Shown: positions 56,796-64,000 of the stretch, piece after piece
How the letters are laid out: every line of letters begins with the position of its first letter
Position numbering within the stretch: position 1 is the first letter of the stretch
Source of the DNA: JACDAN01 sp963842235
GTDB taxonomy: Bacteria; Actinomycetota; Thermoleophilia; Gaiellales; Gaiellaceae
Length of the DNA stretch: 64,000 nucleotides
Direction of reading: 5' to 3'
NCBI GenBank assembly: GCA_963842235.1
Contig: CAWJFT010000001.1
Coordinates: forward strand, 1,116,001 to 1,180,000
Notes under the pieces: model-generated
What the model was told of the DNA's origin: nothing
The model's input: only the letters and a program-made list of their open reading frames with translations
Database searches by the model: none
Program-made: the position numbers and the translations under genes

Positions 56796-57299
56796 ATGGA
56801 CGATGCGTCCGGCCATACCGCCTCGCCCGAATCGACGTACGGACGAGGTGCTCGATCTGAGCGGGCTCACGTCGTGAGCGAGTTGCTGCGATCGGCCGCG
56901 CGCGGGGTTCTCGGCGCAATGGCCATGACGGGCGTGCGCCGAGTCACCACGGATCTCGGGCTGGTTCGCAAGCCTCCTCCCGAGCGCATCGCCACCGAGG
57001 GCATTCCCGGGCTCTTCGCGCGACTCGCGCCCGAGCATCCCGAGACCGTGATCGAGCTCTGTCACTGGGGAGTCGGCGCTGTGGGCGGAATAGGGTTTCG
57101 TATCTTTCCCGCAGCACTTCGCGGGCGACGTTGGGCGGGCCCCGCCTACGGCCTCGCGATTCTGGCCGTGTTCGAGACGGCGATCGCTCCGGGCCTCGGG
57201 ATCGCCGCCAGGGATCGGACCGTTTCGGAACGGTTGGCTCTGGCGGGAGACCACCTGGTCTATGGGATCGTCTTGGGACGAGAACGAACAACGGCTTAG
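56796..57299 (+). CDS. Membrane protein of unknown function
   Basis: The protein has a hydrophilic N-terminus and three or four hydrophobic segments (LGAMAMTGVRRV, WGVGAVGGIGFRIF, YGLAILAVFETAIAPGLGI, and the end LAGDHLVYGIVLG). The pattern GAMAMT, then PPPERIA, then a terminal HLVYG is that of small actinobacterial membrane proteins of unknown role. Starts at 56751, 56796 or GTG 56874 are all possible. Confidence 0.65.
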   Translation: MDDASGHTASPESTYGRGARSERAHVVSELLRSAARGVLGAMAMTGVRRVTTDLGLVRKPPPERIATEGIPGLFARLAPEHPETVIELCHWGVGAVGGIGFRIFPAALRGRRWAGPAYGLAILAVFETAIAPGLGIAARDRTVSERLALAGDHLVYGIVLGRERTTA

Positions 57300-57346
57300 G
57301 AGCGGCCGATGTTCAAGCGACGCGAGGATTCGCAGCCGAGGCCGTC

Positions 57347-57595
57347 TCAGATCTCGGTCCGCAGGATGCGTATCTCACCGTCGAGCTCTAGCGAGGCTTC
57401 GCCGGCATGCGACGATCCTCGCCACTCCTCGACCGCCGCAACGAGCGTGGCCAGCCCTGGACAACTGTCCTCGTCGAGATCGACAGCGAGGGTGTGCTCG
57501 TCCAGCGCGCGAGGTCGCGCGCTGCGATCGCGCAAAAAGCTCTCGAGCTCCCGGCACTGCCGGCCGTTCTCGACCCTGATCAACAACTCCCGCAT
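57347..57595 (-). CDS. Small hypothetical protein (82 aa)
   Basis: ATG at 57595 gives 82 residues with an alternating alpha/beta pattern: LLIRVENGRQCRELESFL, LDEHTLAVDLDED, LVAAVEEWRG and LELDGEIRILR. This fits a small ferredoxin-like fold. No ribosome site is obvious. I do not recognise a named family; the composition is typical of a real gene rather than a shadow. Confidence 0.6.
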   Translation of the reverse strand: MRELLIRVENGRQCRELESFLRDRSARPRALDEHTLAVDLDEDSCPGLATLVAAVEEWRGSSHAGEASLELDGEIRILRTEI

Positions 57596-58142
57596 GTCGC
57601 GCCTGTGCCTTCCCTTACTCCTGCTGATTCACGTGCACGCCCGCTCGCTCGAGCTGTGCCGCCAGGCGCTGGGGCGCTTCGCCTTCCGCCGGCACAAGTT
57701 CTTCTTCGATCTAAGAGCGCAACTCGTACTCTGAGAGGCCGCAACTCATTCCGGCAACTCCAGAGCTCACCTTCTTCGCTCTTCATCACACAGAACATCC
57801 TTCGATGTGAGTCTCTCCGCAGCCTTAGCAAGTCGGCGGTCACGCTCGGGACCGTATACGGAAGGGCAGAGCGGCACCAATAGCGTTGCCGAGGGGTAGC
57901 GAGCCTGCAGTGCAACACCGGCAGACGCGGCTTAAGCGCCTCCTCCTCACGTACGAGCTCTCTCGCGAGCCTCCGCGCCTCGCCGGGCGTCATCGTCGTC
58001 GACAGACGCAGCTCGCGCTCGGATTCGTCTGCAGCTACCCACGAACCACCCCCGATGGCCACCCTGTCGCCGCGGCCACCGTCGCAACCATCAGCACGCT
58101 CCGGCCCGTCATCGCGCATTCCGATATTACGGGCCGCTGTGG
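57596..58142. other. 547-nt stretch, coding uncertain
   Basis: A minus-strand frame (57580-58224) contains a protein-like part around TPGEARRLARELVREEEAL, but its ends are Arg/Gly-rich and it overlaps both neighbours. I leave it uncalled. No repeats or RNAs were recognised. Confidence 0.4.
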
Positions 58143-58526
58143 CTAGGCGCCGTTCCGAGTTCTGTGCCGGGGCATCCACCCCGGCACAGTCTTGGTCATC
58201 ATTGGCGTCCGCCTGGCTAGACAACGCGGCGCGGGCAAAGACCCCTCGATTCCTTGGGGGCTCCCCTCCTTCCCGAGGAACGCTTCCGTGAAGCCGACAC
58301 GTTTTCGGGGACTGCCCGGTGCCCTGTAGCTACAGATATAGGCGAACTCCGACCACTCCGACTCGATGGAGTAACCGCTCGCTGTCGCTGCTCCCGGAGG
58401 CTTCTCGCTTTCCTGGGTACAGATGATGGCCGCCCGATGGTTCCACGCGGTGTCGATGAAGAATCCCACTACAACGGCCGCGCTGGTCGACACAAGCACG
58501 GCCAGAAACAATAGGACTCGCCTCAT
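58143..58526 (-). CDS. Single-pass membrane/extracytoplasmic protein
   Basis: The 127-residue protein has an N-terminal membrane helix or uncleaved signal (LLFLAVLVSTSAAVVVGFFI). A short extracytoplasmic part with two Cys follows (AIICTQES, FAYICSYRAPG), which could form a disulphide, and then a basic tail. Its ATG overlaps the stop of the tiny membrane gene at 58523 by 4 nt, so both come from one transcript. The family is unknown. Confidence 0.6.
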   Translation of the reverse strand: MRRVLLFLAVLVSTSAAVVVGFFIDTAWNHRAAIICTQESEKPPGAATASGYSIESEWSEFAYICSYRAPGSPRKRVGFTEAFLGKEGSPQGIEGSLPAPRCLARRTPMMTKTVPGWMPRHRTRNGA

Positions 58527-58663
58527 TGCTCGAGACGTCTAGCCGTGAGATACGCCCATGCCATCAAGATGGCGAATGCGACGAAAAGGGCGACTGCGGC
58601 CAGCCAGGCGAACAGTCCGCCAACCGTGCCGTAGCCGAGCCGTCGTCGGAGCAGGCGCACCAT
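58523..58663 (-). CDS. Tiny membrane protein (46 aa), first gene of a pair
   Basis: ATG at 58663 opens a 46-residue frame: a basic start VRLLRRRLGYG, one long hydrophobic helix (GGLFAWLAAVALFVAFAILM), and a short end AYLTARRLEQ. Its TGA overlaps the ATG of the next gene (ATGA), the same coupling seen in other gene pairs of this window, which is the main evidence that both are real. Confidence 0.6.
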   Translation of the reverse strand: MVRLLRRRLGYGTVGGLFAWLAAVALFVAFAILMAWAYLTARRLEQ

Positions 58664-58810
58664 CGGCGAGTCTAAGGACTTGGTCGCGAGGCCGACCGCC
58701 CGCGAGTCGCCGGCGCATGGCAGGCGAAAGCGGGCGAGCGCGCGGGACTCGGCTTAGCTGGTGGTTTTTGAATGCCCCCGTCAGACCCCTGCGCCCTGTT
58801 TGATTGAGCA

Positions 58811-59245
58811 GTGAATCGCGTCGTGCGGCGTGGCTTGATTGTGGAGAAAACCGCTCTCTATTGCGAGAAATGCTGGCGTTTTCTCGAGGACGTGGGACTG
58901 GAGCGGCTCGCCACACCGCGGAAGGCCGACGACGATCCGATCTGCGCCGCCGGTCGACGGAAGCCGAAGGGCTACCGCAACGTCCTACGCGCCTTCGGCG
59001 AGGCGGTCGCCGAGGCGAAGATCGAGGTTGCAGCCGACGAGCGGCTCTCGCCGCACTCGCTTCGGCACACCTACACGTCGCACTTGATCGTCGGGCTCGA
59101 ACTCGACGCGGCCACCGCTTCGAAGCTCGCCGGGCATGCGAACCCACAGGTGACGATGCGTGTCTACGCCGACGATTTCCGCAAGGTGTCGGAGCGGAAC
59201 GCAGCCGTGCTCGCCCGCGCAGCTGAACGCGGCTTCGGAACCTGA
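58811..59245 (+). pseudogene. Truncated tyrosine recombinase (integrase C-terminal part)
   Basis: The last 70 or so residues hold the end of a phage-type integrase catalytic domain: HSLRHTYTSHLIVG (HxxR box), ASKLAGHANPQVTMRVYAD (second His and Tyr nucleophile). The first catalytic Arg, the core-binding domain and the arm-binding domain are absent, and the first 60 residues do not look like integrase. It is therefore probably inactive. It lies directly beside the 3' end of tRNA-Gly, where an island integrase is expected, and its C-terminal codons overlap the right-hand repeat pair. Confidence 0.75.
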
Positions 59246-59260
59246 CCAGAAACCTGACCA
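59240..59260. repeat. ACCTGACCA repeat pair (putative integrase arm sites, right)
   Basis: ACCTGACCA occurs at 59240-59248 and 59252-59260 with the same 12-nt period as the pair at 49411-49431. It lies at the end of the integrase remnant, about 75 nt from the tRNA. Confidence 0.6.
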
Positions 59261-59300
59261 GCGGCGTGGCCGTCGCCGGCACCGACAACCCCGAGACGAC

Positions 59301-59326
59301 GAAAACCCCGCTCCGGCGGGGTTTTC
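59301..59326 (-). terminator. Terminator after tRNA-Gly
   Basis: On the minus strand, an 11-bp stem GAAAACCCCGC/GCGGGGTTTTC with a 4-nt loop follows the tRNA 3' end by about 6 nt and includes a T-run. It can also stop plus-strand transcription. Confidence 0.8.
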
Positions 59327-59332
59327 ACTTAG

Positions 59333-59406
59333 AGCGGATGATGGGACTCGAACCCACGACCTTCTGCATGGCAAGCAGACGCTCTAGCCAACTGAGCTAC
59401 ATCCGC
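59333..59406 (-). tRNA. tRNA-Gly (GCC), intact, used as integration site
   Basis: A 74-nt cloverleaf on the minus strand has acceptor GCGGATG/CATCCGC, D-arm GCTCAGTTGGCTAGAGC, anticodon stem TCTGC/GCAGA with GCC, and T-arm GTGGGTTCGAGTCCCAT. The discriminator is T. Its anticodon-to-3' half (59334-59375) is repeated at 48231 and 49263. Confidence 0.96.
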
Positions 59407-59433
59407 ACTAAACCTGAGTATAGCCGCGTCTTT

Positions 59434-59838
59434 TCAGGACTCTGAAGCGTCCAGCGCCTCGTTTACAAGCTGGTCGGCGAGCTCGTTGTGCTCCCGGCGA
59501 ACGGCTGTATAGGTGACCGAACGAAGCTCGTTCGCGAGCTCTACGGCTTGCGTCGACAGCTCCCGCAGCGTCGGTTTTCGGACCTTGTACTCGCCGCGCA
59601 TCTGCTTGACGAGGAGCTCTGAGTCGGAGACCACCTCCAGCTCGTCGACGCCGAGCTCTAGCGCCTTCTCCAGGCCGGCGAGGAGAGCCCGGTACTCGGC
59701 GACGTTGTTCGTCGCCGTGCCGATCGCCTCGCCGTGTGCCGCCAACACAGCGCCGTCATCAGCCTCGAGCACATAGCCGTACGCCGCCGGGCCGGGGTTT
59801 CCGCGGGCGCCGCCGTCGGTGAAGAGCCTCGCCTTCAC
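59434..59838 (-). CDS. rnhA: Ribonuclease HI
   Basis: RNase HI cuts the RNA strand of RNA-DNA hybrids. The 134-residue protein has the full catalytic set: D8 (FTDGG), E48 (NNVAEYRAL), D72 (SDSELLVKQ) and D122 (REHNELADQL). The form GGARGNPGPAAYGYVLE and TNNVAEYRALL is that of the Rv2228c/archaeal-type RNase HI. The start GTG overlaps the stop of the NIF3-like gene by 4 nt. Confidence 0.93.
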   Translation of the reverse strand: MKARLFTDGGARGNPGPAAYGYVLEADDGAVLAAHGEAIGTATNNVAEYRALLAGLEKALELGVDELEVVSDSELLVKQMRGEYKVRKPTLRELSTQAVELANELRSVTYTAVRREHNELADQLVNEALDASES

Positions 59839-60143
59839 AGCAGCGGGTAGATGTCAAAGGCCGGCTCCTCGTACGGGTGCGCCTCCCGCAGCGCGGCGAC
59901 GACGTCCTCCTGCCGCTCCTCCGGGAAGACGGTTTCGAGGCGGAGCTCTGACACTCGCTGCTCACGGCCGCGCTCGCCGACCGCCGGCGATGTGTCCTCA
60001 CCCGGCAGGAACGTGCCTGTGCCTGCCGCGTACCACGAGCAGTGCTCGTACTTTCCGATGCGTCCCGCGCCCGCGTCGAAGAGCGCCGACCGCACGCGAT
60101 CGAGCGCTTCACGCGGCACGAAAACGACGAGCTTTCGGTTCAG
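59835..60143 (-). CDS. NIF3/YqfO-like domain protein, probable CTG start
   Basis: This small protein matches the central YqfO/CutA-like domain inserted in NIF3 proteins: KLVVFVPREALDRVRSALFDA, GKYEHCSWYAAGTGTFLPGE, LRLETVFPEE and AHPYEEPAFDIYPL. The first canonical start (GTG 60119) would cut off the opening strand KLVVFV. CTG at 60143 restores it and gives a 4-nt CTGA overlap with the cupin stop, matching the ATGA/GTGA couplings around it. The function is unknown; it stands between a cupin and rnhA in one operon. Confidence 0.8.
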   Translation of the reverse strand: MNRKLVVFVPREALDRVRSALFDAGAGRIGKYEHCSWYAAGTGTFLPGEDTSPAVGERGREQRVSELRLETVFPEERQEDVVAALREAHPYEEPAFDIYPLL

Positions 60144-60496
60144 ATCTCGACCTCGGGCGCCGCTTCGGCATCCGCGTCGCCGACGTTCGGTGTTCCCTTC
60201 GGCTCGATCAGGAGGATGTGCGCCTCCTCATCGGCCTTCGGACAATGCTCCACGCCGCGCGGAACGACGAAGAGATCGCCTTCTCCGAGCTCAACGTCCC
60301 GGTCACGCAGCTGGATCGTGAGTCTGCCCTTCAGCACGAGGAAGAAGTCGTCCGTGTCCGGGTGCGAGTGCCAGACGAACTCGCTTCTGATCTTCCCGAC
60401 CTCAATCTTGTTCTCGTTGTAGTAGCCGACGATCTTCGGGGCGAGCTGCTCTTCGAAGCTCGCGAGTTTCTCGGCCAGGTTGACCGGCTCGTTCAT
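60140..60496 (-). CDS. Cupin domain protein
   Basis: The 118-residue single cupin has both motifs: motif 1 HSHPDTDDFFLVLKGRLTIQL (metal His, His and Glu-like Asp positions) and motif 2 DLFVVPRGVEHCPKADEE. This is the small mannose-6-phosphate-isomerase-like type. Its ATG overlaps the methyltransferase stop by 4 nt. The substrate is unknown. Confidence 0.9.
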   Translation of the reverse strand: MNEPVNLAEKLASFEEQLAPKIVGYYNENKIEVGKIRSEFVWHSHPDTDDFFLVLKGRLTIQLRDRDVELGEGDLFVVPRGVEHCPKADEEAHILLIEPKGTPNVGDADAEAAPEVEI

Positions 60497-61593
60497 GTTT
60501 GCTCGCCTCCCGGCTGGGTCAGTCGATAGAAGCGGTAGAAGTCGTTCTCGATCGGGAGCACCTCGAAACGCCCGAATCCGGCCTCGTCCGCATAGCGACG
60601 GACGGTGTCGGCCCGCATGACAGTGCCCGTTCCGGCCGCGCCCTCGCCGACCATGCCGACGGGAAGGCAGTGGAGGATGCTGAAGCCGTAGTAGAACCGC
60701 TCGAGCTCATCGCCGGGGACTGTGAACGAGTTCGCGACCCGCTCGTCTCCGATGACGACCGAGCCGCCGTCGGCCAGCAACCCGCGGCAGGCCCGAAGGA
60801 CCTCTACTGGATAGGACATGTCGTGGAGGGCCTCGTGGATGTAGACGAGGTCGTAGCGACCCTCCTCGACGTCCGCGGCATCCCGGCACTGGAAGGAGAC
60901 GCGATCCTCGAGGCCGCTGCCCTCGAGATGACCTTCGGCGGCCGCGATCGACGCCTCGTCCGAGTCGATGCCGTCGACGTTGATTTTCGGATACGCGCGT
61001 GCGATCGCCAGGCTCGAGAAGCCCTGGCCACAAGCGACGTCGGCGACGCGGGCGGGTGGATCGCTCTCCAGCCGCTCGTGCACGTCGGGGATCGCCGGGA
61101 GCCACTCGCTCCCGAGCAGCGACTCGAACATCGGCCGCGTGAACTCGGCCTGCCCCTCGTGGAGGTCGGCGCCGTAGGCGGCGTACGGAACGCCCTCCCC
61201 GCTCCTGAACGCTGCGACCAACTCGTCGAGCGCAGTCGTGCAGGCCGCGACGAGCTTGGCGATCGGCGCGATGAAGTTGAGGCTCGTCTCGTCGAGCAGC
61301 GCCTCGTCGTGCCCGGCTGGAAGCGAGTAGCGGCGCTCGTTCGCCTCCTTTCCGGCGTCGTCGACCTCGAGGATGCCGCTTGCCGCCTGCTGCTCGAGCC
61401 ACTCGCGCACGTAGCGCTCGTTCGTTCCCGTGGCCTCGGCGAGGCCCGGCGCAGTCAGCGCGCCCTGGTCGGCCAATGCGCGGTACAGCCCTAGACGGCC
61501 GCCGAGATAGACCGCGAGGAGATCCCACGTGCCGAGCGTCGCCTCGAAGAGCCGCTCGACGAGTGCATCGCGGCGTTCATCGGTCGCCGCCAT
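60493..61593 (-). CDS. SAM-dependent methyltransferase with N-terminal winged helix
   Basis: The 366-residue protein starts with a winged-helix dimerisation part (LGLYRALADQGALTAPGLAE, YVREWLEQQAASGIL) and then a class I methyltransferase domain with ADVACGQGFSSLAIARAYP (motif I), DGIDSDEASIAAAE and LVYIHEALHDMS. This layout matches Rv2258c-like methyltransferases of actinobacteria. The substrate is unknown. It leads the operon with the cupin, NIF3-like and rnhA genes. Confidence 0.88.
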   Translation of the reverse strand: MAATDERRDALVERLFEATLGTWDLLAVYLGGRLGLYRALADQGALTAPGLAEATGTNERYVREWLEQQAASGILEVDDAGKEANERRYSLPAGHDEALLDETSLNFIAPIAKLVAACTTALDELVAAFRSGEGVPYAAYGADLHEGQAEFTRPMFESLLGSEWLPAIPDVHERLESDPPARVADVACGQGFSSLAIARAYPKINVDGIDSDEASIAAAEGHLEGSGLEDRVSFQCRDAADVEEGRYDLVYIHEALHDMSYPVEVLRACRGLLADGGSVVIGDERVANSFTVPGDELERFYYGFSILHCLPVGMVGEGAAGTGTVMRADTVRRYADEAGFGRFEVLPIENDFYRFYRLTQPGGEQT

Positions 61594-61602
61594 CCGGCAA
61601 GC

Positions 61603-63102
61603 CTATTCGGCGGTGTCGATCTGCGCCTTCTGGAGCCGGCCGGAGTAGTCGACGTAGATCGACTTCCACTCGGTGAACACGTCGAGGGCGGCCTGGCCCG
61701 CTTCGCGGTGGCCGTTGCCGGTGTCCTTCGTCCCGCCGAAGGGCAGGTGCACCTCGGCGCCGATCGTCCCGGCGTTGATGTAGGTGATGCCCGTGTCGAG
61801 ATCGCGCATGGCGCGGAAAGCCTTGTTGACGTCGCGCGTGAAGATCGATGACGAGAGGCCGTACTTGACGCCGTTCGCGGCCTCGATCGCCTCGTCGAAG
61901 CTTTCGACAGGGATCAGCGCCGTCGTCGGGCCGAAGATCTCCTCCTGCGCGATGCGCATCCCTGGCTCGACGTCGCCGAAGATCGTCGGGCGGTAGTAGA
62001 AGCCCTTCTCGAGCCCGTCGTTCGAGGCGACCTCGCCGCCGGTCAGCAGCTTCGCGCCCTCGTCTTTGCCGATCTGCGTGTACGAGTCGATCTTGTCCAG
62101 CGCAGACTGGTTGATGACCGGGCCGACGTCGGTGTCCTCCTCCCACCCCACGCCCAGTCGCAGGCGCTCGGCGGCCGACACGAGCTTCGACTGCAGCTCC
62201 TCGTAGACGCCGCGCTGGACGATGACTCGGCTCGCGGCGGTGCAGCGCTGGCCGGAGGTGCCGAACGCCGACCAGATGATCCCCTCGACGGCGAGTTCGA
62301 GGTCGGCGTCGTCGAGGACGATGATCGCGTTCTTTCCGCCCAGCTCGAGATGGACATGCTTGAGGCCGTCGGCCGCCGCCTTGAGGACGGCGACGCCGGT
62401 TTCGCGCGAGCCCGTGAGGGAGATCACTCGGACATCCGGGTGCCGGACGAGCGCCTCGCCGACGGTGCCCCCTCCGCCGTGGACGACGTTCAGGACCCCC
62501 GGAGGCAGCCCGGCCTCCGCCAGGAGCTCGACGTAGCGCTGGCCCAGCGTCGGCGTGTCCGTCGCCGGCTTGAACACGATCGTGTTGCCGGCGACGAGCG
62601 CCGGCAGCGTCTTCCACGAGGGAATCGCGATCGGGAAGTTCCACGGCGTGATCACGCCGACGACGCCGATCGGCATTCGTACGCTCATCTGGAACTTGTC
62701 CTTGAGCTCCGAGGGCGTCGTCTGGCCGAAGAGGCGCCGTCCTTCGCCGCCCATGTAGAAGGACATGTCGATCGCTTCCTGGACGTCGCCGCGCGCCTCG
62801 GGGAGCACCTTGCCCATCTCCCGCGCCATCAGCTGCGCGATCTCCTCCTTCTGGTCGATCAGGAGCTGGCCGAAGCGGAAGAGGATCTCCCCGCGCCTCG
62901 GCGCCGGGACGAGCCGCCACTCCTCAAACGCGGACTTGGCCGCGGCGACGGCCTCCACGACGTCCTTCTCGCCGGAAAGCGGAAAGGTGCCGATCGGCTC
63001 GCCGTTCGCCGGGCTCGTCGACTCGAACGTCTCCCCGGAGGCCGCATCGACCCACCGGCCGGCGATGTAGTTCTGGTGGCTCTTGGTCTCGACGAGCGCC
63101 AT
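61603..63102 (-). CDS. Aldehyde dehydrogenase family protein
   Basis: NAD(P)-dependent aldehyde oxidation is expected. The 499-residue enzyme has PWNFPIAIPSWKTLPALVAGN, the cofactor motif SLTGSRETG, catalytic Glu in HLELGGKNA, catalytic Cys in SGQRCTAASR and the late EEIFGPTTAL. The local form (HLELGGKN, GQRCTA, AGTIGAEVHLPFGGTKDTGNG) is closest to the ketoglutarate-semialdehyde or aminoadipate-semialdehyde group; the substrate is not fixed. It is 9 nt upstream of the methyltransferase gene. Confidence 0.93.
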   Translation of the reverse strand: MALVETKSHQNYIAGRWVDAASGETFESTSPANGEPIGTFPLSGEKDVVEAVAAAKSAFEEWRLVPAPRRGEILFRFGQLLIDQKEEIAQLMAREMGKVLPEARGDVQEAIDMSFYMGGEGRRLFGQTTPSELKDKFQMSVRMPIGVVGVITPWNFPIAIPSWKTLPALVAGNTIVFKPATDTPTLGQRYVELLAEAGLPPGVLNVVHGGGGTVGEALVRHPDVRVISLTGSRETGVAVLKAAADGLKHVHLELGGKNAIIVLDDADLELAVEGIIWSAFGTSGQRCTAASRVIVQRGVYEELQSKLVSAAERLRLGVGWEEDTDVGPVINQSALDKIDSYTQIGKDEGAKLLTGGEVASNDGLEKGFYYRPTIFGDVEPGMRIAQEEIFGPTTALIPVESFDEAIEAANGVKYGLSSSIFTRDVNKAFRAMRDLDTGITYINAGTIGAEVHLPFGGTKDTGNGHREAGQAALDVFTEWKSIYVDYSGRLQKAQIDTAE

Positions 63103-63113
63103 CGGCGCCTAGG

Positions 63114-63329
63114 TTACTCGGGCGCGTCCGACGGGAGGAAGGTTCCCGGAGCCCGCGGTCGCCTGCGGTCACGAGTCACGCGCTTCCCTCCCGTGTGGCG
63201 CCCGGAGCGCCGGTCGGGCCCCGTGCGCCGATCGACGATGACCGTCACGTTGGGGTTGTCCTTGTAGTAATCGGTGAGCCGGTCGAAGAGCTCGCCTTCG
63301 AGCTCGGGTGGGACGACGCAGTAGATCAT
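63114..63329 (-). CDS. Small conserved protein with Arg-rich C-terminus
   Basis: ATG at 63329 gives 71 residues: MIYCVVPPELEGELFDRLTD, YYKDNPNVTVIVDRRTGPDR and an Arg-rich tail. The VIVDRRxGxDRR pattern occurs in many short actinobacterial proteins of unknown role. The longer frame to 63392 adds 21 residues without support. Confidence 0.7.
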   Translation of the reverse strand: MIYCVVPPELEGELFDRLTDYYKDNPNVTVIVDRRTGPDRRSGRHTGGKRVTRDRRRPRAPGTFLPSDAPE

Positions 63330-63363
63330 TGGCCTGCGACCGATTGTAGGGACGGCTGGCGCG

Positions 63364-63975
63364 CTAGATCCGCGCGATATCCGGAACGACACGACCTTCC
63401 GTGTCGACCCGGGCGTTCCAGCCCTTGAAGAGGGAGTCCAGCTCGCCGGGCTCGTGTCCGCGGGCTTCGAGGCGGACCGGCTTCCCCGACTCGCCGGAGA
63501 CGCGGTACTGGTACCAGCTGATGTCCCAGGCGATCGTGATCAAGAGCTCCTGATTCACGCCCTTCAGCTGCAGGATGCTCGCGCGCGGCTCGCCGAGGCT
63601 CTTCGCGACGCCGCCGATCGTCCGGCGGTAGTCGCTCGCGTTGAACAGGTCGGCGGCCTCGACCATCGCCAGCTCGGGCTCGCTGAGCCGGCGGAGGATC
63701 GGCTCGGAGACGACGGTCTCCTCGGTCTGGGAGCGAACGGGTGTGAAGAGCTGTGAGAGCCAGCTCCTGCGCTTGCGCCGCTGCGCCGGCACTGTCGGAG
63801 TCGTCGGCGTCCCTTCCTTGATCCAGCCGTACTCGACCGCGATCTCCTGGCAGAGCGGACAGACGTCGACGAACTCGCCGTCCTGCGGCGCATAGCGAAT
63901 CGCCCGCTCCCCGGTCAGCAGGCTCCGATCGCAGATTGCACACGAAAGGGCGACAGCCTGGCTGCTGATCTGCAT
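63364..63975 (-). CDS. Hypothetical protein with N-terminal zinc-ribbon-like cysteines
   Basis: The 203-residue protein starts with a likely zinc site: C12-x2-C15 (SCAICD) and, some 25 residues on, CPLC. A variable linker follows, then a C-terminal alpha/beta domain (EPELAMVEAADLFNASDYRR, GVNQELLITIAWDISWYQYR). I do not recognise a named family. It is the last gene in the window and lies 34 nt upstream of the small Arg-rich protein gene, on the same strand. Confidence 0.7.
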   Translation of the reverse strand: MQISSQAVALSCAICDRSLLTGERAIRYAPQDGEFVDVCPLCQEIAVEYGWIKEGTPTTPTVPAQRRKRRSWLSQLFTPVRSQTEETVVSEPILRRLSEPELAMVEAADLFNASDYRRTIGGVAKSLGEPRASILQLKGVNQELLITIAWDISWYQYRVSGESGKPVRLEARGHEPGELDSLFKGWNARVDTEGRVVPDIARI

Positions 63976-64000
63976 GAGGGCCGATCTTAGCCCAGCGCCA

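Larger units (their letters stand above)
48231..59333. mobile_element. Integrated island at tRNA-Gly, probably two tandem insertions
   Basis: The region is bounded by the 3' half of tRNA-Gly at 48231-48272 and the intact tRNA-Gly at 59333-59406, with a third partial copy at 49263-49303 splitting it into about 1.0 kb and 10.0 kb. A truncated tyrosine recombinase (58811-59245) lies next to the intact tRNA, the usual place for an island integrase. Paired 9-nt repeats lie just inside both ends of the larger unit. There are no phage structural or conjugation genes, so this is a degraded or cargo-only element. The mobility is inferred from structure only. Confidence 0.7.

Noticed and set aside
57580..58224. 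214-codon minus-strand frame
   Set aside because: It overlaps genes at both ends, has low-complexity ends and no ribosome site; only a short middle part looks protein-like.

Overview
The window is a high-GC chromosomal segment that looks like an actinobacterium of the Thermoleophilia (Gaiellales/Solirubrobacterales type). This rests on GC-rich codon use, many GTG/TTG starts, a TTG-started PASTA-type class A penicillin-binding protein, an Rpf/transglycosylase-like secreted protein, a RemA-like regulator and several small actinobacterial-style proteins. The assignment is inference; the 16S gene at 11033-12580 (minus) would settle it.

Layout. 1-7.3 kb: end of a sensor histidine kinase, a secreted protein, tRNA-Asn, dgt-dnaG, an SDR, a histidine phosphatase and an HtpX-like protease. 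7.3-12.8 kb: one rRNA operon on the minus strand (16S-23S-5S, no spacer tRNA). Its 23S gene is interrupted by a 248-nt sequence with the layout of an ORF-less group I intron, exactly after the position equivalent to E. coli U1951. 12.9-24.5 kb: tyrS, a PBP1-type murein synthase, and a long minus-strand run (3-methyladenine glycosylase, MFS, RemA-like, DegT, ilvE, YbaK, ICMT, serA, class V aminotransferase) centred on amino-acid metabolism. 24.5-34.4 kb: an Rpf-like protein, YjbQ, gatCAB, a cold-shock protein, folD, HMG-CoA reductase, a hotdog thioesterase and rsgA. 34.4-44.4 kb: an FtsX-type exporter and three ATPase-permease ABC cassettes, with tRNA-Cys and a UdgX-type uracil-DNA binding protein between them. 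44.4-48.2 kb: a Crp-type regulator followed by a di-heme cytochrome, secreted proteins and an SRPBCC protein.

48.2-59.4 kb is best read as an integrated island at tRNA-Gly(GCC). The intact tRNA is at 59333-59406. Two partial copies of its 3' half, covering anticodon to acceptor, lie at 48231-48272 and 49263-49303. A truncated tyrosine recombinase sits beside the intact tRNA, and a paired 9-nt repeat with 12-nt periodicity occurs inside both ends. Cargo includes an R2-like di-iron protein, a HEPN-motif protein, a second cold-shock protein, a DMT exporter, an aminotransferase-fold protein that has lost its PLP lysine, and two tiny membrane-protein genes.

59.4-64 kb is ordinary chromosome: rnhA, a NIF3/YqfO-like domain (probably CTG-started), a cupin, a methyltransferase, an aldehyde dehydrogenase and two conserved small proteins.
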